Virus record (IMG/VR): IMGVR_UViG_3300006790_000144
Span: 1-20,469 of that record
DNA from: a virus
Reading direction: 5' to 3' (one strand)
Length of the DNA stretch: 20,469 nucleotides
The notes beneath the pieces are model-generated. The model had not been told where the DNA came from. It did no database searches and saw only the letters and a list, made by a program, of their open reading frames with translations. A program made the translations under genes and the position numbers. Below are positions 8,775 through 16,366 of this stretch, piece after piece. Position 1 is the first letter of the stretch; each line of letters starts with the position of its first letter.

Positions 8775-9710
8775 ATGGCTACAACCACTAACATTACAAG
8801 CACTTATGCAGGGGAACATGCGTTACCTTACCTGCAGGCTGCTTTATTGAACCCAAGCACTATCCGCAACGGTGGTGTTACTGTTAAACCGAATGTAAAA
8901 TTTAAGCAAGTCTTGAAGAAAGTCGCTATGAGCGACCTTATCAAAGATGGAACTTGTGACGTTTCCTTGACTGGTCAGGTTGACATCACTGAGAACATCC
9001 TTGAGCCAAAAGAGTTTCAAGTAAACTACCAACTTTGTAAGCAAGACTTCCGTGATGACTGGGAAGCTATCCAAATGGGTCTTTCTGCTCACGACAACCT
9101 TCCTCCAAACTTACAGTCTTTCATCATCGCTAAGACTGCTGCTGAGGTTGCTTCTGCTAACGAAACAATCATCTGGAACGGAGACTCTAGCAACGCTGGA
9201 GAGTACGACGGCCTAGTTACTTTAGCTGCTGCTGACGCTACTGTTGTTGACGTTGCTGGCTCTGCTGCCATCGACGCCTCTACAGTTATCGCTGAATTAG
9301 GAGCTGTTGTTGATGCTATTCCACAAACAGTATTCGGAAAAGAAGACTTGTTCATCTTTGTCGCCCCTAATGTATACCGCGCTTACGTTCGCGCTCTTGG
9401 CGGATTTGGAGCTAACGGCCTTGGAGCTGCTGGTTTCGAAGGACGTGGAAACAACCAAACACTCGGAGACCTTACTTTCGACGGTGTTAAATTGTTCTTG
9501 GCTGAAGGTATGCCTGCCGGCTACATGATGGCTGCTCAGTCTAGCAACCTTTTCTTCGGAACATCTTTGATGTCTGATTGGAATGAGGTAAAAGTACTTG
9601 ATATGGCTGACCTTGACGGTTCGCAGAATGTACGCTTCATCATGCGTTACACGGCTGCTGTTCAGTTTGCTTACGGAAGCGAGATTGTACTTTACACTCC
9701 GACTGCTTAA
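8775..9710 (+). CDS. Major capsid protein
   Basis: 311 residues, forming the head shell. The gene follows the scaffold-like gene by 31 bases and has the composition of a shell protein: no membrane segments, alternating beta strands and loops, Gly/Ala-rich segments (GGFGANGLGAAGFEGRGNNQ) and a closing block (NVRFIMRYTAAVQFAYGSEIVLY) like the last strands of capsid proteins of Bacteroidetes phages. Codon use is strikingly biased to GCT, AAC, GAC, TTC and GGA compared with neighbouring genes, as expected for the most abundant virion protein. There is no long N-terminal delta domain, consistent with a separate scaffold. A perfect GC hairpin lies just after the stop. An HK97-type fold is likely but not demonstrable here. 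Confidence 0.8.
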   Translation: MATTTNITSTYAGEHALPYLQAALLNPSTIRNGGVTVKPNVKFKQVLKKVAMSDLIKDGTCDVSLTGQVDITENILEPKEFQVNYQLCKQDFRDDWEAIQMGLSAHDNLPPNLQSFIIAKTAAEVASANETIIWNGDSSNAGEYDGLVTLAAADATVVDVAGSAAIDASTVIAELGAVVDAIPQTVFGKEDLFIFVAPNVYRAYVRALGGFGANGLGAAGFEGRGNNQTLGDLTFDGVKLFLAEGMPAGYMMAAQSSNLFFGTSLMSDWNEVKVLDMADLDGSQNVRFIMRYTAAVQFAYGSEIVLYTPTA

Positions 9711-9726
9711 TTATATAGGTTAACGG
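9707..9726 (+). repeat. 20-base repeat, second copy, at the capsid gene end
   Basis: ttaattatataggttaacgg here pairs with ttaattatataaattaacgg at 8112-8131 (18/20). It contains the capsid stop codon and runs into the GC hairpin. Confidence 0.45.
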
Positions 9727-9740
9727 GGGCTTCGGCCCCC
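9725..9740 (+). terminator. UUCG hairpin after the capsid gene
   Basis: Perfect 6-bp stem GGGGGC/GCCCCC (9725-9730 with 9735-9740) closed by a TTCG tetraloop, an exceptionally stable hairpin. It is not followed by a T-run (next bases are tattaccctt), so it may act as a weak terminator or as a 3' stabiliser of the capsid mRNA rather than a classical terminator. Confidence 0.6.
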
Positions 9741-9784
9741 TATTACCCTTAAAATATTCTATAACACTTAAACACTTTATTATT

Positions 9785-10324
9785 ATGTCTTGTGATATAT
9801 CATTAGGAAGATTAAAACCTTGTAAGGACAGTGTTGGTGGCATCAAGAATATCTACTTTGTTAACTTCGGAGACTTCGGACAAATCGACTACAACTCGAC
9901 CGATACGGACGTAATTGACAGCTTGGATGGTGCTGCTGCTGGTACAACAGACGCTTATAAGTATGAGGTTCACTTTTCTTCATCTTTCACCCAAAACATC
10001 CAGTCTTCTAGCGAAAACGGAACGACAGCTTTCGAGCAAGTTCTTGAAATGACACTACACCGTTTGAGCAAAGAAGACCATAAGGAAATTAAAATGTTGG
10101 CTTGGGGTCACCCTCACGTTATCGTTGAAGACCAAAACGACAACTTCTTTGTTGCTGGCTTGGTTAACGGTATGGAGGTTACTGGCGGTACTATCGTTAC
10201 CGGCCAGGCGCTCGGAGACCTTTCTGGCTACACTCTCACTCTAACAGGTATGGAGCGAGTTCCTGCTAACTTCTTAGCAAGTGACTTGACTACTGCCGGT
10301 GTAAATGTAGTAGAGGGAACATAA
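9785..10324 (+). CDS. Probable major tail tube protein
   Basis: 179 residues starting MSCDISLGRLKPCKDSVGGIKNIY, a start I associate with an abundant structural protein of flavobacterial phages, with Cys3 and Cys13. The C-terminal part (LGDLSGYTLTLTGMERVPANFL) resembles the closing beta strands of tail tube proteins. Codon bias is like the capsid gene, implying high expression. The gene is bounded by the capsid hairpin upstream and a strong terminator downstream, so it can form its own abundant transcript unit. It could instead be a head or neck protein; tail tube is the best inference from the motif and expression signs. Confidence 0.55.
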   Translation: MSCDISLGRLKPCKDSVGGIKNIYFVNFGDFGQIDYNSTDTDVIDSLDGAAAGTTDAYKYEVHFSSSFTQNIQSSSENGTTAFEQVLEMTLHRLSKEDHKEIKMLAWGHPHVIVEDQNDNFFVAGLVNGMEVTGGTIVTGQALGDLSGYTLTLTGMERVPANFLASDLTTAGVNVVEGT

Positions 10325-10346
10325 AACCTTTTCCGTGTTTCTTTTT

Positions 10347-10384
10347 AGAGGGGATTGCTTTTTACAGCAGCCCCTCTTTTTTTT
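10347..10384 (+). terminator. Rho-independent terminator after the tail tube gene
   Basis: Stem AGAGGGG (10347-10353) with CCCCTCT (10371-10377), an inner GCT/AGC pairing, and a run of eight T (10377-10384). It lies 22 bases after the tail tube stop. The reverse strand lacks a T-run, so it acts in the plus direction only. Confidence 0.88.
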
Positions 10385-10414
10385 GTAATATTAAAAACAA
10401 AACAGGTGTTTTTG

Positions 10415-10428
10415 AGTTTTAATAGTAT
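10415..10428 (+). repeat. 14-base leader repeat AGTTTTAATAGTAT, copy B
   Basis: Identical to 5852-5865. Here the last two bases are the first two bases of the ATG at 10427, so if it were a promoter box the transcript would start within the gene. That geometry argues for a role in translation, or for chance in this copy. Confidence 0.4.
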
Positions 10429-10792
10429 GAAGAGAGTAAATCCCACTTTGGAGGTTAACACGCTGAACTTTATTCCTCGTGACTTCAGTCCTGTTAGCTC
10501 TGAAATAAGGCTAACCATCACTCAGGATGGTAGCAACGCGTCTGAGGTGCTGGACCTGTCTTATAGCCTTTCTAGCAATGGCAACTACATGGTTGTCGAT
10601 TGTGAATGGACTATTTTAGAAGAAGACTCAGTTTACTTCCTAGAGGTCCTTGATGGTCCTTCAGGGGCTCTCATGTATAGAGACAGACTTTACTCAACCT
10701 CAACAGACGGATACAGGCGAACCATAAATAGTGGTGAGTTTGTTGTGAACACGGCAGACGAGGACGAGCAATATATAATCTTAGAAGACTAA
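10427..10792 (+). CDS. Hypothetical protein between tail tube and portal (121 aa)
   Basis: The open frame extends upstream to a TTG at 10355, but that start lies inside the terminator hairpin, so I chose ATG at 10427 (MKRVNPTLEVNTLNFIP). The 121-residue product is beta-rich (LTITQDGSNASEVLDLSYSLSSNGNY ... DCEWTILEEDSVYFLEVLD) with an acidic end (ADEDEQYIILED) and resembles an immunoglobulin-like or neck-type sandwich in composition only. It ends one base before the portal start, so it is co-translated with portal. Function unknown; a head or neck accessory role is likely from position. Confidence 0.6.
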   Translation: MKRVNPTLEVNTLNFIPRDFSPVSSEIRLTITQDGSNASEVLDLSYSLSSNGNYMVVDCEWTILEEDSVYFLEVLDGPSGALMYRDRLYSTSTDGYRRTINSGEFVVNTADEDEQYIILED

Positions 10793-10793
10793 T

Positions 10794-12056
10794 ATGGACA
10801 AGAAAAACCCATCTGTTAGAGTAGTTAATCTTGCTAACTACGAAAGACCCACTGTGAAGGAATGCAATCACGCAGATTGGGTTGAGTATGGCGAGTACAA
10901 TGATTACTTCGACATAATGATTGAGCGATACCTAGGTTCTCCTACTAACGCTCGTTGTATTAACGGAATCAGCGACATGATTTTCGGCCGAGGAATTGAA
11001 GCCACCGACCGAACCGTCAATGTTGACGCATACCTGCAAATGAAGCACTTAATCGACGACAGGGAGCTTCGCAAAATTGTAGGAGACAGAAAGCTTCTTG
11101 GCCAGGCTGCAATTAAGGTTGTTTACAATAAGAACAAAACCAAGGTTGCTGCTATAAAGCACTTTCCAATGGAGACCCTTAGGGCTGAGAAGACTGTTGA
11201 TGGAATTGTTAAGGCATACTATTACCATCCAAGGTGGAAAGAGATTAAATCCTCTGACCAGCCAAGACGCATCCCCACGTTTGGCAATGGCTCTAAGAAA
11301 GAGACTGTAGAGTTATATATTGTAAAGCCTTATGTATCTGGTTTTTACTACTACTCTCCATGCGACTACCAGTCGTCTCTACAGTATAGCCAACTAGAAG
11401 AAGAGGTATCAAACTACCACCTTAGCAATATCGAGCACGGCCTTCAGCCTTCGCTCTTGATTAACTTTAACAATGGCACCCCCTCAGAGGAGATTCAAGC
11501 CATGTTAGAGAATAAGATTGCAGACAAATTCTCTGGCTCTTCTAACGCAGGTAAGTTCATCTTAGCCTTTAATGAGGACAAGGACACCGCTGCAACTATC
11601 GACGCTATCCACTTGCCTGACGCTCACGCTCAGTATCAGTTCCTTGCGGACGAGAGTCGTGAAAAAATTATGTTGGGACACGGTATTGTTTCTCCTATCT
11701 TATTAGGTATTAAGGACAACACCGGTTTCGGGAATAACGCCGAGGAGCTTAGAACCGCCAGTATAATTATGGACAATATCGTTATACGCCCGTTCCAGCA
11801 AAATATCATTCAGGCTTTGGATGACATCCTTGCCTACAACAGAATATTCCTTTCTCTATACTTCAAGACTCTACAACCAATCGAGTTCGTAGAAATGGAT
11901 AACATCGCCACAAGCGTTGTTCGTGAAGAAGAGACTGGCGAAAAGTTATCTGCTGACATTAGCACAGAGGAGTTTGAGGCCATGTTAGATTCTACTAGCG
12001 TAGAGGAAAAAGATAACGCCATCAAGAAAATGTGGAACAAACTAACAAGTAAGTAA
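10794..12056 (+). CDS. Portal protein
   Basis: 420 residues. It forms the dodecameric ring at the head vertex through which DNA passes. The signature region is at ~250-330: NAGKFILAFNEDKD, then LPDAHAQYQFLADESREKIMLGHGIVSPILLGI and the GFGNNAEELRTA block, which matches the portal pattern 'N-GK-il--...D-qf-------e-I---hgv-p-llG-----nnaEe'. The N-terminal half has the usual clip/wing features (NARCINGISDMIFGRGIE; KLLGQAAIKVVYNKN). The C-terminal ~30 residues are acidic and then basic. Stop overlaps the next start (TAATG at 12054-12058), coupling it to the connector. Unusually the gene lies downstream of capsid and tail tube, not upstream. Confidence 0.85.
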   Translation: MDKKNPSVRVVNLANYERPTVKECNHADWVEYGEYNDYFDIMIERYLGSPTNARCINGISDMIFGRGIEATDRTVNVDAYLQMKHLIDDRELRKIVGDRKLLGQAAIKVVYNKNKTKVAAIKHFPMETLRAEKTVDGIVKAYYYHPRWKEIKSSDQPRRIPTFGNGSKKETVELYIVKPYVSGFYYYSPCDYQSSLQYSQLEEEVSNYHLSNIEHGLQPSLLINFNNGTPSEEIQAMLENKIADKFSGSSNAGKFILAFNEDKDTAATIDAIHLPDAHAQYQFLADESREKIMLGHGIVSPILLGIKDNTGFGNNAEELRTASIIMDNIVIRPFQQNIIQALDDILAYNRIFLSLYFKTLQPIEFVEMDNIATSVVREEETGEKLSADISTEEFEAMLDSTSVEEKDNAIKKMWNKLTSK

Positions 12057-12562
12057 TGACAGCACTATTCATCTCCACTAAATATATGAAGCGCAAGAGT
12101 ATTCTTGACGGAATGGTTGACGATGACAAGCTTGTGCAGTTCATAGAAACTGCCCAGGATATTCACGTTCAAAACTACTGCGGAACTAATTTGTATAAAA
12201 AGCTACAGTCCTTAGTCATATCTGGCGATATTGACCTTACTGAGAATGCAAAATACAAGACTCTTCTTGTCGACTACATTAAGCCGATGCTGGCATGGTA
12301 TGCTCAATCTGAGTATATTCCTTTTAGCGCATACTCAATCAGTAACGGAGGCGTGTTCAAGCATCGCTCTGACAATAGCGAGCTTGCCACAGCAGAGGAG
12401 GTTGCAGGTCTAGCCAAAAGAGCTCAAGACAAGGCCATGTTCTATACAAATAGATTTATTGAGTACATGGAGATTAACGATAAAAATATTCCTGAATACA
12501 ACTCTTCTCAGGACGACATGTACCCTGAAAAAGATGTAACCAACTTTGGGTGGTATTTGTAA
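12056..12562 (+). CDS. Head-tail connector/adaptor protein
   Basis: 168 residues, mostly helical: DGMVDDDKLVQFIETAQDIHVQNYCGTNLYKKLQSLV, then a middle block LLVDYIKPMLAWYAQSEYIPFSAYSISNGGV and a helical C-terminal half (AEEVAGLAKRAQDKAMFYTNRFIEYM). This is the layout of small adaptor proteins that dock beneath the portal in Bacteroidetes phages (I recall a DUF6712-type family, unverified). Direct coupling to portal through TAATG supports the role. It would connect portal and tail tube. Confidence 0.7.
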   Translation: MTALFISTKYMKRKSILDGMVDDDKLVQFIETAQDIHVQNYCGTNLYKKLQSLVISGDIDLTENAKYKTLLVDYIKPMLAWYAQSEYIPFSAYSISNGGVFKHRSDNSELATAEEVAGLAKRAQDKAMFYTNRFIEYMEINDKNIPEYNSSQDDMYPEKDVTNFGWYL

Positions 12563-12563
12563 T

Positions 12564-12692
12564 ATGAGCAAAATAAATAAGTATAAACTTAAAAGCAACT
12601 ACGTTGGCTCTTTAGAAAAATTCATATCTAAGCTAACCAACGACGAGCAGAAAATAATAAAACAGGATGGGTTCAACGCTAACAGGAAATAA
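12564..12692 (+). CDS. Tiny hypothetical protein (42 aa)
   Basis: ATG one base after the connector stop; product MSKINKYKLKSNYVGSLEKF plus 22 residues, lysine-rich and helical. It overlaps the fibre gene start by 26 bases (fibre ATG at 12667, this stop at 12690-12692). Close packing on both sides supports a real gene. No recognised domain. Confidence 0.5.
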   Translation: MSKINKYKLKSNYVGSLEKFISKLTNDEQKIIKQDGFNANRK

Positions 12693-14970
12693 GGTAAAAG
12701 ACACTTACGATTCTCTACTCAAGTTAACTGACAATGATAACTTGACTGGAAGCCAGAAAGCCGTAACAGACGGCTTGGGCAATGACACCCCATTATCTTT
12801 GTCAACAACGGAGATTTCTTCTAGCGTAGACATAGAGGCTACTGGTTTTAAGACACCAACAGGAACTTCCACGCAGCTTCTTGTTGCTGACGGCTCTGTA
12901 GTAGAGTCCTCAACTATAGGCGGCGGCTCTGTTGGCGGAACTGGATTGGGGAATAAAATTGCTTTTTGGTCCAATGTAAACACATTGTCTTATGACACTT
13001 CTCTACATTGGGATGATACTAACAACTATTTGGGTATCGGAACGGCTAGCCCTTCTGCTTTATTAGAAATAGCTTCAACTGGTACTGGTGATTCGCTTTT
13101 AATAACTAATGACGACGCAACTAGTAGTGCTGCCCCAGTTATAACACTAAAAAGAGATAGCGCAACTCCAGCTGATGGAGACTATTTAGGACAGTTAAAA
13201 TTCAAAGGTGAAAATAGTACTGGCGGTGAAATAGTTTATGCTAAAATCACTGCAAAAATATCTGACGTAACAGCAGGAACTGAAGATGGACTTATAGAAA
13301 CAGCTATTCATAGTAATAGTTCTAATGTTATAGTTTCAAGACAAACAGGCACTGATTTAAAACTAATTAACGGTGTTGGTCTTCAGGTCGACGGTGACAC
13401 TGGTTTAGGCAATACGTCACCCACACAAAAACTTCATGTAACAGGGAGCGCAAGAGTAACTGGAGCATACTACGATTCAAGCAATTCTGCTGGGACATCA
13501 GGCCAAGTTTTGTCGTCTACCGGAACTGGAACTCAATGGACCACCAGTAGCGGCGGAGGCGGCGGCGCTAGTGAATTAAACGATTTAACTGACGTTTCAA
13601 TAGGGTCTTTCACTTCAGCATTAATAAATGTGCCATCAGGGGGCTTAGGCAGTTACAGTTTTGTCATGGGCATAGGCGCTGGTAATTCAATGAGTACTGG
13701 CGCTCAAAGTAATACATTTATTGGCTATAACGCTGGAAACGCTAGTGATGGAGACAATCATGTTATGATAGGGGCTCATGCTGGTGAAAGAAATGCTGCA
13801 ACTGTAGCATTTGGCAACGTTATGATAGGTAGATATGCCGGTAGAGGAGCGACTGGAAGCGATGCCCATTCTACTATAGCAATAGGCGAATCGGCTTTAG
13901 AGGCTGTAGAGGGTGGAGACAGGAATGTAGCGGTTGGTTGGACTGCTTTAAGAAGATTAACAACAGGCGGCTCAAATGTTGCTATAGGAAACGAAGCGGG
14001 GGAATTTCTTACCACCAACTCTAATTCAGTTATTATTGGCTATCAGGCTATGGAAAATTCTAATTCCGGACAATGCGTAGTCATAGGTAGTGGTGCGAAT
14101 GACATAGCCGTAACAAATTTTGGGACAGGAGCCATTCATATAGGCTATCAAGCGGGTAGGTCTTCTACAGGGAACCGGAGAGTAAATATTGGGTGGAATG
14201 CCGGGTATTCTCAAACTACAGGAGGTGGTGTAAACCTAGGAGAAAGAGCTGGTTATAGTAATACTAGTGCATCAGGCAGAACATGTATCGGTGGTTATTC
14301 ATCTCAGTACAACACGGGAAGCTCCAATACTTTTGTAGGGGAGTATTCTGGAAGAGGTACATCCGGGTCGTCATCGGGCGGTCAAAACACTGGTGTGGGG
14401 TATCAAGCGCTCGAAAACATTTCGTCCGGCTCATATAACGCTACACTAGGTTATCAAGCAGGTGAAGGGATTACGACCGGAGCTTACAATACAATTTTAG
14501 GTGGACATTCGGGAAACCCAGCAGGCAAACTTACTACAGGTGACAATAATGTAATTATAGGGGTAAATGCTCAAGCGTCTTCTGCTACCGTAAGTGATGA
14601 GGTTAGTATTTATAACTCAAGCGTATATGCTAGGTTTCAAGGCAGTGCGACTGCTTGGACATTTGTTTCGGATGAAAGAGATAAAAAAGATATAGAAGAT
14701 TTAGAACTAGGGCTTGATTTCGTCGAGAAATTAAAGCCAAGAAAGTTTAAATGGGATTTAAGGTCTTCCGATAAATATAACGGCAAAGAAGCATCAGGGT
14801 TTATAGCACAGGAAATAAAAGAGGTTCTTGATGAAATAGGAGGCGACTATACAGGAATAGTTAATACAGACGACCCCAATCAATACACGGTAGCCCAGGC
14901 TAACATTATACCGATGCTAGTTAAAGCTATCCAAGAGTTAAAAGAAGAAATAGAAATATTAAAATCTTAA
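12667..14970 (+). CDS. Tail fibre with YadA-like repeats and C-terminal S74 intramolecular chaperone
   Basis: A 767-residue trimeric-type fibre, likely for host recognition. Order: N-terminal attachment segment (1-90, STLTGNKVKDTYDSLLKLTDN); residues ~134-245, a module resembling one common in marine phage fibres (PVITLKRDSATPADGDYLGQLKFKG ... DGLIETAI ... DLKLINGVGL); a Gly hinge (294-300); residues ~348-632, about a dozen head-type repeats of the form 'N-v-IG--Ag' (FIGYNAG, MIGAHAG, IAIGESA, IIGYQAM, LGYQAG), as in YadA heads; and a Peptidase_S74 domain from Ser668. The 'SDERDKKDI' motif supplies Ser668 and Lys673, matching the Ser-Lys self-cleavage dyad of endosialidase chaperones, followed by KLKPRKFKW and GFIAQE. 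Codon use is more AT-biased than in neighbouring genes, suggesting mosaic acquisition. Confidence 0.88.
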   Translation: MGSTLTGNKVKDTYDSLLKLTDNDNLTGSQKAVTDGLGNDTPLSLSTTEISSSVDIEATGFKTPTGTSTQLLVADGSVVESSTIGGGSVGGTGLGNKIAFWSNVNTLSYDTSLHWDDTNNYLGIGTASPSALLEIASTGTGDSLLITNDDATSSAAPVITLKRDSATPADGDYLGQLKFKGENSTGGEIVYAKITAKISDVTAGTEDGLIETAIHSNSSNVIVSRQTGTDLKLINGVGLQVDGDTGLGNTSPTQKLHVTGSARVTGAYYDSSNSAGTSGQVLSSTGTGTQWTTSSGGGGGASELNDLTDVSIGSFTSALINVPSGGLGSYSFVMGIGAGNSMSTGAQSNTFIGYNAGNASDGDNHVMIGAHAGERNAATVAFGNVMIGRYAGRGATGSDAHSTIAIGESALEAVEGGDRNVAVGWTALRRLTTGGSNVAIGNEAGEFLTTNSNSVIIGYQAMENSNSGQCVVIGSGANDIAVTNFGTGAIHIGYQAGRSSTGNRRVNIGWNAGYSQTTGGGVNLGERAGYSNTSASGRTCIGGYSSQYNTGSSNTFVGEYSGRGTSGSSSGGQNTGVGYQALENISSGSYNATLGYQAGEGITTGAYNTILGGHSGNPAGKLTTGDNNVIIGVNAQASSATVSDEVSIYNSSVYARFQGSATAWTFVSDERDKKDIEDLELGLDFVEKLKPRKFKWDLRSSDKYNGKEASGFIAQEIKEVLDEIGGDYTGIVNTDDPNQYTVAQANIIPMLVKAIQELKEEIEILKS

Positions 14971-14974
14971 AAAC

Positions 14975-15229
14975 ATGAGGCGTAACACAGTATCTGTAGA
15001 GAAAGGGTATAATATAGACGATATAGTAAATATACAGAACCAACTGCCCAGGCAGTTACAAGAAATCTCCGTATCTGAATTTGAGGGAAAGGAATATTTA
15101 GAAATTCAAGGGCATTTTTTGTTTGTTTTAGCAAATGATTTTTACAAAGACGAGTTAACAGCAGAGCAAATAACAGAGATGGAGCGCTACCTGCCTGAAA
15201 ACTATGGAGAACTTTTCTACACAGACTAA
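14975..15229 (+). CDS. Small hypothetical protein after the fibre (84 aa)
   Basis: Starts four bases after the fibre stop. Product is acidic (MRRNTVSVEKGYNIDDIVNI ... YLPENYGELFYTD) with a predicted beta-hairpin (EYLEIQGHFLFVLAN) and helical end. No recognised family. Adjacency suggests a fibre-related accessory or assembly role, but nothing in the sequence proves this. Confidence 0.55.
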   Translation: MRRNTVSVEKGYNIDDIVNIQNQLPRQLQEISVSEFEGKEYLEIQGHFLFVLANDFYKDELTAEQITEMERYLPENYGELFYTD

Positions 15230-15268
15230 CTGTGTGCCCTTCTAAAAACCACCTTTACAACATTATCA

Positions 15269-15904
15269 ATGAAGCTGGAAAAACTAACTAAGCTAACTGA
15301 GGCGTTTGCTAGAGTGAGGACCACTTCGGTGTTTCTTGCTCTATGTTTCTTCTTCATGTGGTTGTTTCAGGTAGAGATAAAAAGAATCTTGGAGTTACGA
15401 TTCCTCAACGAAGACCCAATCTCCACTACAATAGATAACGACGTTCTTATTGACGGATTGCTGCTAGAGGCTATGGAGGTGGCTGGCGCAGACCGGGCTT
15501 ACATATTTAGATTCCACAACGGCGTAAGGTATTACAACGGGAGTCATAAGAATAAAATGTCATGCGACTATGAGGTGGCTAGACCAGGCACTTCGCTAGA
15601 GGCGAAGGGCCTTCAAGACATACCAGTCACCTTATTCCCTTATTTTATAAAGCAGGTCATGATTAATAGGATGGTTTACCCAGACGTCTCTAAGATACAA
15701 GATGTCAGGACTAGGTTAACTCTGGAAAGGCAGGGTGTGAAGGGAATAATATGCATGCCTTACTACAGGGATGACGTGTTGACCGCAATTATAGGTGTTG
15801 ATTATGTCCACAGTCAGTTTCCTGAATGCGATAATGTAGAGATGAATAGCCTCCTTTTTAACATGGAGGGGGTCTTTAACAATATAGGGGATTTATTATT
15901 ATGA
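15269..15904 (+). CDS. Membrane-anchored GAF-like domain protein in the lysis cassette
   Basis: 211 residues. Residues ~19-35 (TSVFLALCFFFMWLFQV) form a single hydrophobic segment after a short basic N-terminus. Residues ~65-205 look like a GAF sensor domain: 'VAGADRAYIFRFHNGVRYYNG' (71-91) for the first strands and 'ERQGVKGIICMPYYRDDVLTAIIGVDYV' (153-180), the typical GAF core hairpin. GAF domains bind small molecules in host signalling proteins. Here the gene overlaps the M15 endolysin by four bases (ATGA) and lies two genes before the holin, so it may be a lysis-timing sensor, antiholin-like factor or spanin substitute. That function is inference. Membrane anchoring and GAF likeness are read from the sequence by eye. 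Confidence 0.65.
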   Translation: MKLEKLTKLTEAFARVRTTSVFLALCFFFMWLFQVEIKRILELRFLNEDPISTTIDNDVLIDGLLLEAMEVAGADRAYIFRFHNGVRYYNGSHKNKMSCDYEVARPGTSLEAKGLQDIPVTLFPYFIKQVMINRMVYPDVSKIQDVRTRLTLERQGVKGIICMPYYRDDVLTAIIGVDYVHSQFPECDNVEMNSLLFNMEGVFNNIGDLLL

Positions 15905-16365
15905 AGGACAAAATATCTAAACACATAAGCTACGAAGAAGCCACTTACAGTACTACGGCTAAAAGACTAGGCATTGACAACACCCCTGACGACTTCCAGT
16001 TAGCCAGCATGGCGCTGGTCGCTGAGAAGGTGTTTGAGCCCCTTAGGAGGCATTTTGGCGTCCCTATAGGTGTTACGTCATTTTTTCGCTCAGAAGCTCT
16101 TAATACAGCTCTTAGAGGGTCAAAGACCAGCAGCCACATGAAAGGTGAGGCTATTGACATTGATGGAGACCTGTACGGCACAGTTAACAATGCCGATATA
16201 TTTAATTACATTGCTGACAACATGGAGTTTGACCAGCTCATCTGGGAGTTTGGTAATGACAACCAGCCAGCATGGGTGCACGTTAGTTACTCTTGCGAAG
16301 GAAACAGGATGCAGAAGCTTAAGGCTTACAAGTCTAACGGGCGAACTGCCTACAAATACATTTAA
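15901..16365 (+). CDS. M15-family peptidoglycan peptidase (endolysin)
   Basis: 154 residues. It would cleave peptide bonds in peptidoglycan (M15 carboxypeptidase/endopeptidase fold). Zinc ligands and catalytic residue are all present: His79 in SSHMKGEAID with Asp86 seven residues later (HxxxxxxD), and His127 in WVHVSY, with conserved Glu116 in LIWEF. The 'VTSFFRSEALNTALRG' block before it is the usual Arg-containing loop. No signal peptide, so export through a holin is expected, and a holin gene follows at 16367. ATGA overlap with the GAF-like gene suggests coupled translation. Late gene of the lysis cassette. Confidence 0.9.
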   Translation: MKDKISKHISYEEATYSTTAKRLGIDNTPDDFQLASMALVAEKVFEPLRRHFGVPIGVTSFFRSEALNTALRGSKTSSHMKGEAIDIDGDLYGTVNNADIFNYIADNMEFDQLIWEFGNDNQPAWVHVSYSCEGNRMQKLKAYKSNGRTAYKYI

Positions 16366-16366
16366 T

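Noticed and set aside
10355-10426. TTG-started extension of the ORF before the portal
   Set aside because: The extra 24 codons start inside the terminator hairpin; the ATG at 10427 is a cleaner start.
13708-14562. Repeat array in the fibre taken as CRISPR
   Set aside because: The repeats are protein-level 'IG--AG' units inside one open frame with varied DNA, not identical direct repeats with spacers.
16145-16366. Upstream in-frame extension of the holin to 232 aa
   Set aside because: It lies entirely over the M15 peptidase in another frame; the recognisable holin product begins at the ATG at 16367, one base after the M15 stop.
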